The position numbers were made by a program, and so were the translations under genes. From the NCBI GenBank assembly GCA_036011305.1, contig DASCNA010000056.1, forward strand, positions 1 through 45,542: DNA of 45,542 bases, given 5' to 3'. The notes under the pieces are model-generated. The model did not search any database. It was not told where the DNA came from and worked only from the letters and a program-made list of their open reading frames with translations. The stretch comes from DASCNA01 sp036011305. Its GTDB lineage: Bacteria > Verrucomicrobiota > Lentisphaeria > Victivallales > GWF2-38-69. Within the stretch, counting starts at the first letter, position 1. Each line of letters opens with the position of its first letter. Below are positions 8,298 through 17,147 of the stretch, piece after piece.

Positions 8298-9440
8298 ATG
8301 AAAATAATTACAGATAAAATAAGTCTCTACAGAAACTCCTTCGACCCGACAAACGAATACTTTATAAATGCATTAAAGATGACTGCTCCGATGACTGCAG
8401 GTGTTATTTTCTGGATTTGTTCCAGGCGTCCATGCAGCTGGATGATTTTCCTTCCTCCGGGCTTTATGATTATTGCATCTCTTGGTTTCAGCGAATTTAA
8501 AGGTAAACTGCTTGCACTGTTTCTTGTTACGTTGAATGTAGAAATAGCACAACTGCTTGTTTCTATATTTATAAACCATAAAATTGTATTACTAATTTTT
8601 CTATTTATTCAGATAATGATTGCCTACTCAGCAATGAAATATAGAATTGTAGCCACTGCATCAGGCTTTCTTATAGCCGTATCATTATCTTCATCAAATA
8701 GTTGGTACGATGGTGTTGACAGATCTATGGATTTACTTATTGCGTTTATATTCTCGGCTTTAACAGTAGTTCTCTTTGATTACATATTCAGCAGATTTCT
8801 AATAAGATCAACCTTAAAACATATCTCATCTCTGGTTAATGATGCGTTCTTTGTTTATACAGAAGAAGATCGCATAAAAATCAAAAATTCTATTGATAAC
8901 AGATATCTTTTTGAAAGAAGTTATTTAAGAAGAGCCGATCTTTTTGTAGAAGAAACATTAGACAATAAATCTGACATATTTCTTCATAAAGTTACAATAG
9001 GACTCAATAAAGCAGAAAAAATGTTTTCAAATAAAAATTTTATTTTTGGTAAAAATAAAATATCTGCTTTTCATGCCAGAAAAATATACTATCAATACAG
9101 AAGAATTTTCAGAAGCATCAACTTTTTGCTGTATTACAAAAATAACTCCCCTTTTTTTAAAAAAAATCTTCCTTGTACAGAAAATATTATAAAAACTATT
9201 AACGATGAACTGTATGAACTGAATAATTTTATCAAATTAGGAAAATATAATTCAAGCGACTCTTTTATTCAATCAACAGCCATCTGGCATAAGCAGTTAG
9301 CTAAACTTGAACTAAATCATAAAGAAATAAAAAATATAGAACATGAGAAATTTATATACGGTATAAATCAGGTTCTAAAAGAAATAACCAAATTAAAATT
9401 AATGTGTAAATTAAAAAGATATAATAAGTTGTTTATATGA
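8298..9440 (+). CDS. FUSC-family-like membrane protein, first of a pair
   Basis: A 380-residue protein: a short cytoplasmic start, five or six hydrophobic segments between about residues 25 and 180, then about 200 residues of charged, helix-rich soluble sequence. This layout, with the paired gene that follows, resembles FUSC-type proteins (relatives of aromatic-acid efflux AaeB), where a bundle of membrane helices is followed by a cytoplasmic helical domain. The family's R-x-x-G-T motif is not clear here but is in its partner. The two stop/start codons overlap (ATGA). Together they may equal the two halves of a full-length FUSC transporter (inference). The substrate is unknown. The start has a weak ribosome-binding site. 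Confidence 0.6.
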   Translation: MKIITDKISLYRNSFDPTNEYFINALKMTAPMTAGVIFWICSRRPCSWMIFLPPGFMIIASLGFSEFKGKLLALFLVTLNVEIAQLLVSIFINHKIVLLIFLFIQIMIAYSAMKYRIVATASGFLIAVSLSSSNSWYDGVDRSMDLLIAFIFSALTVVLFDYIFSRFLIRSTLKHISSLVNDAFFVYTEEDRIKIKNSIDNRYLFERSYLRRADLFVEETLDNKSDIFLHKVTIGLNKAEKMFSNKNFIFGKNKISAFHARKIYYQYRRIFRSINFLLYYKNNSPFFKKNLPCTENIIKTINDELYELNNFIKLGKYNSSDSFIQSTAIWHKQLAKLELNHKEIKNIEHEKFIYGINQVLKEITKLKLMCKLKRYNKLFI

Positions 9441-10486
9441 TCATACGCGGAGTATCAAAGGATAAAACTTTAGCGCTTCAGCATGCTTTCTGTGTGGCTC
9501 TAGCGTTTACTGTAGCCTGTATCATATGTTTTTCATTTAAACTTCTTCCATTTCATGGATACTGGCTTCCAATGACTGTATTGTTAATGTTTGCTGCACC
9601 TATACATGGGAGTATAAAAAAGAGATCATCAGATCGAATTATTGGAACTGTAGCAGGAGTTATGCTATCTTTTTTTGTCGTTAATATCTTTTTCTATTTA
9701 GACTACAGATGGACGTATTTACTGCCAGTTTTTAATCTCTTTGTATCTTATATTTACTTTATGTCAGGCAATTACGCAGTTGCTGCAATTTTTATAACTA
9801 CACTTGTACCTACCTCATACGTCGTTGAATATGGAGACTCTTATAAGTTTGACAATACATTAGCATTCAGACTGTTTTTAACTGCACTTGGGATAACGAT
9901 AGCCTACATATGTGAAATGACAATATATAAAAAAGCATCACTTTCTACACGCAATGCCAAATATCATTCTAGGAATTACTTTAAAACCATCTCAGAAGTC
10001 ATCAGCTTAACATCTGATTGTTTTATAAGCAGAAAAACAAATATGAAAAATATTATTGCTAAAATTAAATTAATGATAAGAACAGTATCTTCTATAGAAA
10101 ATATTTTTGTAAATATCAGATATGAGTCTGACAACAAAACTGACAATAATTCTATTTTAATTCAAATACTATATACGATTAATAAAATAGATTGTTCTTT
10201 AAGACGAATAATGTCTTTGATACTTAACAATAAATTTGACAATACAGTAATACCGAAAAAAGAATTTGAATTTCTAGTAAATGAAATCAGCAATAAATAT
10301 AAGAAATTTGCGGCATACAGTCATGGCAGAAACATAGAAAAGATCTATTATCCTTTAGATCTCACAAAATGTAAAGACATAACGCCTACTCATCTGTTTT
10401 TAAGCGAAATATATGAACTGAATAACTTATTTGATAAGCTTACAAAAAATATAAGTAAACTTAATAGAGTTCAAATTAGTAATTAG
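9437..10486 (+). CDS. FUSC-family membrane protein, second of a pair
   Basis: A 349-residue protein with about six membrane segments in residues 15-170 and a charged helical C-terminal domain. The stretch R-I-I-G-T-V-A-G-V near residue 65 matches the R-x-x-G-T-x-x-G signature of FUSC proteins, after a W-x-P-M-T segment that is also typical. It overlaps the preceding gene by 4 nt and is probably translated with it. FUSC proteins are inner-membrane components for efflux of small, often aromatic, compounds. No periplasmic adaptor gene is adjacent, although orphan adaptor-like proteins exist 14 kb away. The 3' part of this gene is duplicated as a pseudogene at 11388-11883. Confidence 0.75.
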   Translation: MIIRGVSKDKTLALQHAFCVALAFTVACIICFSFKLLPFHGYWLPMTVLLMFAAPIHGSIKKRSSDRIIGTVAGVMLSFFVVNIFFYLDYRWTYLLPVFNLFVSYIYFMSGNYAVAAIFITTLVPTSYVVEYGDSYKFDNTLAFRLFLTALGITIAYICEMTIYKKASLSTRNAKYHSRNYFKTISEVISLTSDCFISRKTNMKNIIAKIKLMIRTVSSIENIFVNIRYESDNKTDNNSILIQILYTINKIDCSLRRIMSLILNNKFDNTVIPKKEFEFLVNEISNKYKKFAAYSHGRNIEKIYYPLDLTKCKDITPTHLFLSEIYELNNLFDKLTKNISKLNRVQISN

Positions 10487-10513
10487 TAATTTTTTTATAT
10501 GCTTAGTATAAAA

Positions 10514-10539
10514 TTATTACCCCCCCGCGGGGGTAATAA
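10514..10539. terminator. GC-rich hairpin between convergent genes
   Basis: An 11-bp perfect stem, TTATTACCCCC (10514-10524) with GGGGGTAATAA (10529-10539) and a 4-nt loop, sits between the FUSC gene and the convergent lipoprotein gene. The run of C and G stands out in this AT-rich DNA. It can work in both directions, with T-rich DNA on the minus-strand exit. Confidence 0.75.
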
Positions 10540-10590
10540 AAAAGTAAATTTACTGTTTACACAGAATCAAGGATGTAACTCTTTTTAAGT

Positions 10591-11289
10591 TTATTTTTTA
10601 TATCCGAAAGGGTTCTTTGCCTCTTTATTTTTTTTGTCATTTATTACAATTTGTTCAGGTATTTTTTCACTTGTATCATAGTATTCTTCCAAAGACGATT
10701 TCCCATTAGTTAGGTATGCATGTTTAACCATCTTTATGTATGATTTTCTAATGGCCATAGTTTTATCATCAATGCTATTTATTTTATATTTCTTTTTTGC
10801 AATACATGTATAAACACCACCGCCGAATACTTTAACATTTTCTATTGAGTTACCTATATCTTTAAAATTATAAATCCATTCTCTTTCCTTAAAACCATTA
10901 AGTTCTTTTTTCTTAATAACAAACAGTGCTCCATAAACTTTATGCTCTTTAGATGGACCAACATTCAGATAAACAATATACTTTGGAAAGTATTTTCCAT
11001 GATGGGTTTCTTCATAAAAATAAGAGTTAGGCATAACAACATCCCAATCTCTCTTCCAGCCTTTTAAGTAAGTCAATATAATAGGACCAGTATATTTATG
11101 TCTTAACGTTTTTTCCATGCTTTCAATGTTAACAAGTGACCCGTAGCCAAATAAGGCTATTTCATCTTTTTCAAGATAAATTGAAGTTTTAACTGGTTCA
11201 TTATTATTATTAAATTCATTGACTGAAGCACATGAAACAACAAAGATTAACGCTGATACAGCCAAAGTTAGCCTTAAGAGTTTAAACAT
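10591..11289 (-). CDS. Lipoprotein with gamma-glutamylcyclotransferase-like domain
   Basis: The N-terminus is a lipoprotein signal (hydrophobic residues 7-18, lipobox V-V-S-C, lipidated Cys20). The mature part has F-G-Y-G-S-L-V-N near residue 48, the phosphate/substrate-binding loop of the gamma-glutamylcyclotransferase (GGCT/AIG2-like) fold. Later G-F-K-E-R-E-W-I-Y fits the region holding the family's catalytic glutamate. Known members are cytosolic and release 5-oxoproline from gamma-glutamyl amines or peptides; an exported, membrane-anchored version is unusual, and its substrate is unknown. AAGGA lies 7 nt before the ATG. It is a single gene with its own start, between the FUSC gene and the decayed FUSC copy. 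Confidence 0.7.
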   Translation of the reverse strand: MFKLLRLTLAVSALIFVVSCASVNEFNNNNEPVKTSIYLEKDEIALFGYGSLVNIESMEKTLRHKYTGPIILTYLKGWKRDWDVVMPNSYFYEETHHGKYFPKYIVYLNVGPSKEHKVYGALFVIKKKELNGFKEREWIYNFKDIGNSIENVKVFGGGVYTCIAKKKYKINSIDDKTMAIRKSYIKMVKHAYLTNGKSSLEEYYDTSEKIPEQIVINDKKNKEAKNPFGYKK

Positions 11290-11387
11290 AACCCATCCTT
11301 TTAATTAAGATCATTATAAATTTACTAAATGCTATTTATAAGCAAATTGGTAAAGATTGCAATATGCAGATGAATAGTAATAGATAA

Positions 11388-11883
11388 ATGAAATGACAAT
11401 TTATAAAAAGGCATCGCTTTCTACTTGAAATGCTAAATATTATTCCCGAAATTATTTTAAAACCATCTCTGAAATCATCAATTTAACATCTGCTTGTTTT
11501 ATAAACAGAAAAACAAAAATGAAAAATATTATATACGATTAATAAAATAGATTGTTCAGTTAGGCAAATAATGTGCTTAATACTTAATGATAATTTTGAC
11601 AATTGAGCAATAACAGAAAAAGAATTTAAACTTATGGTAAATTAAATCAGCAATAAATATAAAAATTTTGCAGCATACAGCCATGGCAGAAACATTGAAA
11701 AGATATATTATCCATTAGATTTCACAAAATGTAAAGACCTAACACCTACTCATCTATTTTTAAGTGAAATATATGAATTGAATAAATTATTTGATAATCT
11801 TACAGAAAATATCAGCAAACTTAGTAAACTTTAAATTAGTAATAAATAAATTTATTTATATACTTAATATCAAACAGTTATTA
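11388..11883 (+). pseudogene. Decayed duplicate of the 3' end of the second FUSC gene
   Basis: This stretch lines up with 9912-10521, starting at GAAATGACAAT (9914 and 11390) and continuing past the stop codon into the 3' flank. The copy has a 116-nt deletion equivalent to 10055-10170 (junction at 11530/11531), which shifts the frame. It also has several nonsense changes, for example ACACGC to ACTTGA early in the alignment, and a stop in the N-E-I-S-N-K region. No start or promoter belongs to it. It is a remnant of a tandem duplication or recombination that left the lipoprotein gene between source and copy. Confidence 0.9.
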
Positions 11884-11915
11884 CATTAAAACAATATAAC
11901 TTAGAGAGGATATGA

Positions 11916-13658
11916 ATGTACGGATGGAAAGGAAAAATTCTGCATATAAATCTCACTCATGAAAAGTTTTCAATAGAACATCCGTCGCTGCACACATATG
12001 AAAAATATATAGGAGGTAAAGGCCTTGCAGGATATTACCTTAAAAATCATATATCTAAAAAATGGAATTCTCCTGATATGCCTCTGATATTTTTCACAGG
12101 ACCTCTTTGCGATACTATGACACCTGCTTCAGGCAGAATGACTGTGATGTCGCGATCACCGCTTACAGGCACTGTAGGTGATACATCTGTGGGCGGTAAA
12201 CTTGGAATCAATATAAAAAAAGCAGGTTTTGATGGAATAATTTTATCAGGGAGATGTAATAAATATTCCGGAATAGAAATTAATGAGTCTGAAATATGCT
12301 TTAAAAATTCTGAATCTTTAAAAGGTCTTACTGTTAGCGAAACATTATCAAAACTTGACAAAATAGGTTCCACTGCAATTATTGGCCCTGCGGCAGAAAA
12401 CGGAGTAATGTTTGCAAGTATCATGATTGATGGACATTTTGCTGCCGGAAGAAATGGCCTTGGACTGGTAATGGCATCAAAAAATCTTAAATATCTTAAA
12501 GTATCGGGTTCAGGAAAAACTGAAATTTATAATCCGGAAGAACTTCAAAAAGCCAGAGAAGAAATTTTCAGACTTGCTTCCGCTTCACCTGCATTGACCG
12601 GAGAACTTGGAATATCCAATTACGGTACCGGAGCTTTATACGATCTTATGGACAGCAGACGGATGATGCCTACAGAAAACTTCTCGAAAACTTTTTTTAA
12701 CAATGCGATTAATATGAATGCCTGGCACTATAAACAGAAATACGGTTATAAAAAAACAGGATGTGCAGGGTGCACCATACAATGTAAAAAACTTGGCCGC
12801 AATAAAGAAGTTATTCCTGAATTTGAAACAATGTCACACTTCAGCGCACTGTTAGGAAACAACTGCATCGAAACAATAGCAGAAGCTAACAGAGTCTGTA
12901 ATGAATTCGGCATGGATACTATTTCAGCAGCAGTTACACTGGCATGTTATCAGGAAATAGAAAAAGTAAAATTTACTCCTGAAAAAATATTAAAACTGCT
13001 AAATGATATTGTTTATGGTTCAGGTATTGGTGCTGAACTTAAAATGGGTTCATATAAATTTGCTGAAAGCAGAAACTGCCCAGAATTATCAATGAGTGTT
13101 AAAAGGCAGGAAATTCCAGGTTATGATCCGAGAGGTGCGTACGGAATAGCCCTTGCCTATGCCACTTCTACAAGGGGAGCCTGTCACTTAAGAGCATATC
13201 CCATTTCCCATGAAATACTGAGAAAACCTGTTGTAACCGACAGATTCTCCTTCAGTGGAAAAGCGAGAATTATCAAAATAAGTGAGGATATATTCGCTGC
13301 GGTTGATTCATTGACCACCTGCAAATTTCTATTTTTTGCTGCATCGCTGGAAGAATATGCCAAAGCATTTCATGGTGTTACAGGAATAAAAACAACAGCA
13401 CAGGACTTAATGAAGTGCGGCGAGCGAATTTATTACAATGAGCGCATCATGAATTCTATGAACTGTTTTACATCTAAAGATGATGAACTTCCAAAACGCT
13501 TTTTTGAAGAACCTGGAAGCAGTGGAAATTCAATAACCGTTAATCCTATTGACAGAAATGAATTCCTTGAAGCCAGATCCAATTATTATAAAGTTCGAGG
13601 ATTAACACAGAATGGCATGCCAACTGAAACCAAAATAAAAGAATTAGATCTATTATGA
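11916..13658 (+). CDS. Aldehyde ferredoxin oxidoreductase family protein
   Basis: A 580-residue tungsten-pterin enzyme of the AOR family (usual length 580-620) that typically oxidises aldehydes to acids, or the reverse, with ferredoxin in the cytoplasm. The N-terminal domain has Y-I-G-G-K-G-L near residue 30 and G-R-N-G-L-G near 178. The [4Fe-4S] ligands are C283, C286 and C290 (C-A-G-C-T-I-Q-C) plus C469 in a D-S-L-T-T-C context. A-T-S-T-R-G-A-C-H lies in the pterin-binding C-terminal part. GAGAGGA precedes the ATG by 5 nt. It overlaps the aldolase-like gene by 4 nt. The substrate cannot be read from sequence, since family members act on many aldehydes and some on benzoyl-CoA or formaldehyde. 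Confidence 0.92.
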   Translation: MYGWKGKILHINLTHEKFSIEHPSLHTYEKYIGGKGLAGYYLKNHISKKWNSPDMPLIFFTGPLCDTMTPASGRMTVMSRSPLTGTVGDTSVGGKLGINIKKAGFDGIILSGRCNKYSGIEINESEICFKNSESLKGLTVSETLSKLDKIGSTAIIGPAAENGVMFASIMIDGHFAAGRNGLGLVMASKNLKYLKVSGSGKTEIYNPEELQKAREEIFRLASASPALTGELGISNYGTGALYDLMDSRRMMPTENFSKTFFNNAINMNAWHYKQKYGYKKTGCAGCTIQCKKLGRNKEVIPEFETMSHFSALLGNNCIETIAEANRVCNEFGMDTISAAVTLACYQEIEKVKFTPEKILKLLNDIVYGSGIGAELKMGSYKFAESRNCPELSMSVKRQEIPGYDPRGAYGIALAYATSTRGACHLRAYPISHEILRKPVVTDRFSFSGKARIIKISEDIFAAVDSLTTCKFLFFAASLEEYAKAFHGVTGIKTTAQDLMKCGERIYYNERIMNSMNCFTSKDDELPKRFFEEPGSSGNSITVNPIDRNEFLEARSNYYKVRGLTQNGMPTETKIKELDLL

Positions 13659-14845
13659 AACAGCTTATTGATAAATATGTTAATAAACTTGTTGCACAGG
13701 GAGTTTGTGAGACAGGCCAACCTCTCATGGGTTGTCTTGATGCTGAATTAGTATGGAACAAAACTTCAGAAGACATAGAAATACTTGAAGAGGTAGTAGC
13801 AGGACTTAATATTAACAGTATTCTTCTATCAAAACCAGCTTCCCCTTATTCTAAAATAATAAATTATTTAACCGATAATATTGATGAAGAAGCAATCTAT
13901 CCTCAGGATTGTGAAACCAGAACCTTTCTGCATGATATTCCAGTTATTTCGGAATTCAATTCTGAAAAAATAATACCTGCACTAAAAAAAAGAAAAGCTG
14001 CTATTATCCCTAATAAAGGAATTATCACTTATGGAACTGTAAGCCCTGAACAAACTTTTATCACCTATAGTTCAGTTTGTTTTGCATGTTTTGTAAAATT
14101 TTTTGCTGACTACTATAAGGATGCAGAATCCGGTAAAATTAATAAAATTCAGAATGAAATCTTTAATACAGCTCACACTATCTATAGTAACTACATAAAC
14201 TCTTTTAAGTTAGATACTCCAATATACAAAGGTAAGTTCAATAATCAAGAAGATGTTATTAAAGCAATGATACAAGGTGGTAAGTTAGTTGTAGACTGTA
14301 GGCTTGTAGACTCTTTTTTTGGAAATATATCTTATCTCCTTGACAATATTATTTATATAAGTCAGACTACCAGTTCGCTTGATGAATTGGCAGGATGTAT
14401 TGATCCATGTCCAGTTGACAACTCAAGAAATACAGCACTCACCGCATCAAGTGAATTAAGTGCCCATAAAGATATCCTACTTAGAGGTACAGACATGGCA
14501 ATACTTCATGGACATCCAAAATTCTCAGTTATTATGTCCATGATATGTGATCGTGAAAAAAACTGCAGTACACTAGGGAACTGCCATAATATGTGCCCTC
14601 ATGTCAGGTATATTGATGATATTCCTATTGTTTCTGGGGAAGTTGGAACCGGAAAATTCGGACTTTGTAATACTCTCCCCCCTGCCATTATAGGAAAACG
14701 CGGTGCAATTGTTTATGGTCATGGACTGTTTACAACCGGGAGAAAAGATTTTACAGATGCTTTTGAAAACTTATTATTAATAGAAAAAATGTGCCTTGAT
14801 AAATACATATCTGATATAAAAAAGTTTAAGCTTGCAAAAAAATAA
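13655..14845 (+). CDS. Tandem class II aldolase/adducin-like protein coupled to AOR
   Basis: The 396-residue product reads as two aldolase-II-like domains. The second (about 195-385) keeps the metal-site pattern: L-H-G-H-P with H285 and H287, and a later G-H-G-L-F-T-T-G segment. It also has a cluster of cysteines (C-D-R-E-K-N-C, C, C) between them that is not normal for aldolases. The first domain (about 1-150) has the same order of elements but replaces the H-x-H with K-P-A-S and keeps only a late N-K-G-I-I-T-Y-G segment, so it is probably not a metal site. The start overlaps the AOR stop (ATGA), implying a joint function such as making or consuming the AOR aldehyde (inference). Confidence 0.75.
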   Translation: MKQLIDKYVNKLVAQGVCETGQPLMGCLDAELVWNKTSEDIEILEEVVAGLNINSILLSKPASPYSKIINYLTDNIDEEAIYPQDCETRTFLHDIPVISEFNSEKIIPALKKRKAAIIPNKGIITYGTVSPEQTFITYSSVCFACFVKFFADYYKDAESGKINKIQNEIFNTAHTIYSNYINSFKLDTPIYKGKFNNQEDVIKAMIQGGKLVVDCRLVDSFFGNISYLLDNIIYISQTTSSLDELAGCIDPCPVDNSRNTALTASSELSAHKDILLRGTDMAILHGHPKFSVIMSMICDREKNCSTLGNCHNMCPHVRYIDDIPIVSGEVGTGKFGLCNTLPPAIIGKRGAIVYGHGLFTTGRKDFTDAFENLLLIEKMCLDKYISDIKKFKLAKK

Positions 14846-14877
14846 ATATTTTTTCATAAAGCTGAAGGAATCACAAA

Positions 14878-16080
14878 ATGAAAAAGAGAGTTTTTATTCT
14901 TATAATTGCGGCAGGAATTTTTTATACTTTTCTAAGTGCTGCTGAAAAGAATAACTATGAACAACAAAAAGCTGATTTTAAATCCATGCTTGAATTATAT
15001 AAAAATAAATTAAGAAAATATCACAACAATAACAAGAAAACTGATCCTTATAAATATCCTCTTTACGTACCTGAGAAAGAAGATTTAATATATATTTATG
15101 ATGAAGAGGGAAAAAATAACTATTATCTAGAACATACAATACACAAAGAGATTGAGGAAATCTGGGATGATAATGGTCGAATTAAAGTAGTAAGTTGGAT
15201 GCCTAAGTGGGCTTATGATATTTACTGGAGCTCTAAAAAGAAAAATAAAACAGGTACATTTAATTTCCCAAATGACAGCAGATCATGGGTAACTGTCAGT
15301 GGTGAAATTAGAGATTATTTTTTGATAAATAACAAACTACCAAAAAATATAACCAGTACTGTGGCTCATGAGAAAGTATCAAAGCTGTTAGGTCTGAATC
15401 CTCCTTACAATAAAGAGGGAAAATTAGTTGACAGAGTCTTTGTAGAATTCTGGATTCCTCCCGAAAGATTATATAGACCTACAAGAACTGTTTCCTTAAA
15501 AGAAGGAAGTATTCATGATAATACCTGGAGGATAAAAAGTACCGACAATCCGGATACAGCACAATATCATGAGAAAAACTGGATTTACACAATAAAACCA
15601 GATGCAAAAAAGTCTGAATGGATAGAAACAGATAAACTGCCGCTGGTTCCTATTGACCACCCTGAATTTGAAGAATCATATATTTTACCAATTTCAAATA
15701 TGTTATGTTTATGGGGAAGTCCAGCAAAGGGAGCAATATATAAAAATACCTATGTATATGATTTAAATTATCATTTACTGGGAGATGAGAATGACAATTT
15801 CAGAGGAGAGTACTCACTTCCTTTTACAGCTTTGGGCTATACATTCAACTGGGATAATTTCTCACCCAAAACAATGAATGATAAAAAACATAAAGGAATG
15901 AGCGAATTTGTAGTTAAAGGTAATACCGGTTATGAACTTGACGGAGTATATAAAACTCTGGACTATATTACTATTGACGAGCCTCTGAATATCATTGATG
16001 GACCATCTTCAGAAACTCTCAGGTATGAAAAAAATCCGCCAATAAATATTGAAAATAAAGTTTTTAAAGAAGCTTCCTAG
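14878..16080 (+). CDS. Exported protein of unknown function, 400 aa
   Basis: The N-terminus is a Sec signal peptide (K-K-R, then hydrophobic residues 5-19, probable cleavage after A-A near residue 22), so the protein should be periplasmic or outer-membrane associated. The mature part is rich in Lys, Asn, Tyr and Trp, with a lysine/asparagine-rich stretch near residues 35-58 and no repeats or membrane segments. I recognise no catalytic motif. A GAAGGA ribosome-binding site lies 9 nt before the ATG. It follows the aldolase-like gene by 32 nt and could be in its operon, though the link in function is unclear. It ends 12 nt from the convergent dusB. Confidence 0.6.
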   Translation: MKKRVFILIIAAGIFYTFLSAAEKNNYEQQKADFKSMLELYKNKLRKYHNNNKKTDPYKYPLYVPEKEDLIYIYDEEGKNNYYLEHTIHKEIEEIWDDNGRIKVVSWMPKWAYDIYWSSKKKNKTGTFNFPNDSRSWVTVSGEIRDYFLINNKLPKNITSTVAHEKVSKLLGLNPPYNKEGKLVDRVFVEFWIPPERLYRPTRTVSLKEGSIHDNTWRIKSTDNPDTAQYHEKNWIYTIKPDAKKSEWIETDKLPLVPIDHPEFEESYILPISNMLCLWGSPAKGAIYKNTYVYDLNYHLLGDENDNFRGEYSLPFTALGYTFNWDNFSPKTMNDKKHKGMSEFVVKGNTGYELDGVYKTLDYITIDEPLNIIDGPSSETLRYEKNPPINIENKVFKEAS

Positions 16081-16092
16081 CATTTGACTATT

Positions 16093-17067
16093 TTATCCGA
16101 ATTTTTTCAGCCACTTCTGGTAACGTAAAGTTGGACCTTTTTTCACTTCGTTTATAAATTTTTTAAAGTCATCAGAAGTTTTCAATTTTACTACTGCACA
16201 CTTCAGTTTTCCTGTATATCCCCTTCCCCCGAGATAATCAAGAATAAATTTCCTGGAAAGTTTCATAGCCATTTCTTCGCCGTAATAATCTATGGTCTCC
16301 ATTATGTGAACTTCCATTTCATTACAGAGTTCTTCAGTAGTAGGGAGAGAGACTCTTTCTTTTGCTAGAAATTCAAAAATCCATGGGTTTCCCATGGCTC
16401 CTCTAGCTATCATAACTGGACCGCATCCTGAATTTACTCTAAGTTCTTCATATGATTTCAAATCAAATGCGCCACCATTAGCAACTACCTGGATTTTTAA
16501 GTTTTCCCGTACTTCGGAAATAATATTAGAGTAACATTCGCCTGAATATATATCTTTTGCAAGCCGTCCGTGTATTGTTATAGCTTCGGCCCCTGCATTC
16601 TCTAATTTTTTAGCTAAATAAATAGTTGGTTCAGGGTTTTCCCTATCCTGTATTCTAATTTTAGCAGTTACAGGAAATTTAGATCTCTTCACCATCAGAT
16701 CTATAATTTTAGCAGCCTTGTCGGGTTCTTTAGCCAAACCAGACCCTTTACCTTTTTTTGCAACTTTAGGTGTAGGGCATCCTATATTTAAATCAAGAAT
16801 TGAATAATTACCTTGGTTTATGATATCTACAGCTTTACCTATTTCATCAGGTTTTGCTCCCACTATCTGGACACCTAGCCATTTTTCATCATCACCTTTG
16901 TCAAGAAACTGTCTTAAATTTCTTTTGGCATAAATCAGTGATCCTGTATCAACCATTTCAGTAAAAGCATATAAGCATCCATGTCGTCTGCATGAACGTC
17001 TATAAGGTAAGTCTGTATAACCTGCCAAAGGGGCAAGTATCAAAGCATTTTCAGGATATATATTCAT
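16093..17067 (-). CDS. tRNA-dihydrouridine synthase (DusB-like)
   Basis: A 324-residue FMN enzyme that reduces uridines in the D-loop of tRNA with NADPH. The TIM-barrel opens with L-A-P-L-A-G-Y-T-D-L-P-Y-R. The catalytic cysteine is C97 in L-N-I-G-C-P-T-P-K. K-G-S-G-L and K-I-R follow at the FMN and substrate site, then I-H-G-R and A-R-G-A-M-G-N-P-W near residue 230. The C-terminal part is the helical tRNA-binding domain. The DusB-type pattern fits better than DusA or DusC, but I did not compare subfamilies, so no symbol is given. It lies 80 nt downstream of the ribokinase-like gene on the same strand. Confidence 0.9.
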   Translation of the reverse strand: MNIYPENALILAPLAGYTDLPYRRSCRRHGCLYAFTEMVDTGSLIYAKRNLRQFLDKGDDEKWLGVQIVGAKPDEIGKAVDIINQGNYSILDLNIGCPTPKVAKKGKGSGLAKEPDKAAKIIDLMVKRSKFPVTAKIRIQDRENPEPTIYLAKKLENAGAEAITIHGRLAKDIYSGECYSNIISEVRENLKIQVVANGGAFDLKSYEELRVNSGCGPVMIARGAMGNPWIFEFLAKERVSLPTTEELCNEMEVHIMETIDYYGEEMAMKLSRKFILDYLGGRGYTGKLKCAVVKLKTSDDFKKFINEVKKGPTLRYQKWLKKFG

Positions 17068-17147
17068 GTATCATTTTAGATTGCTGATTTCAAAGTCAAT
17101 ATATATAATACAAGCATTAGAAATCAACAATCCTGAATTATATTTTT

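Noticed and set aside
10514..10539. C/G-rich palindrome as an operator or attachment site
   Set aside because: Its place between two convergent stops and its stem-loop shape fit a terminator better.
12047..12424. 125-codon minus-strand frame inside the AOR gene
   Set aside because: It lies wholly within a gene with strong family motifs and has no matching domain.
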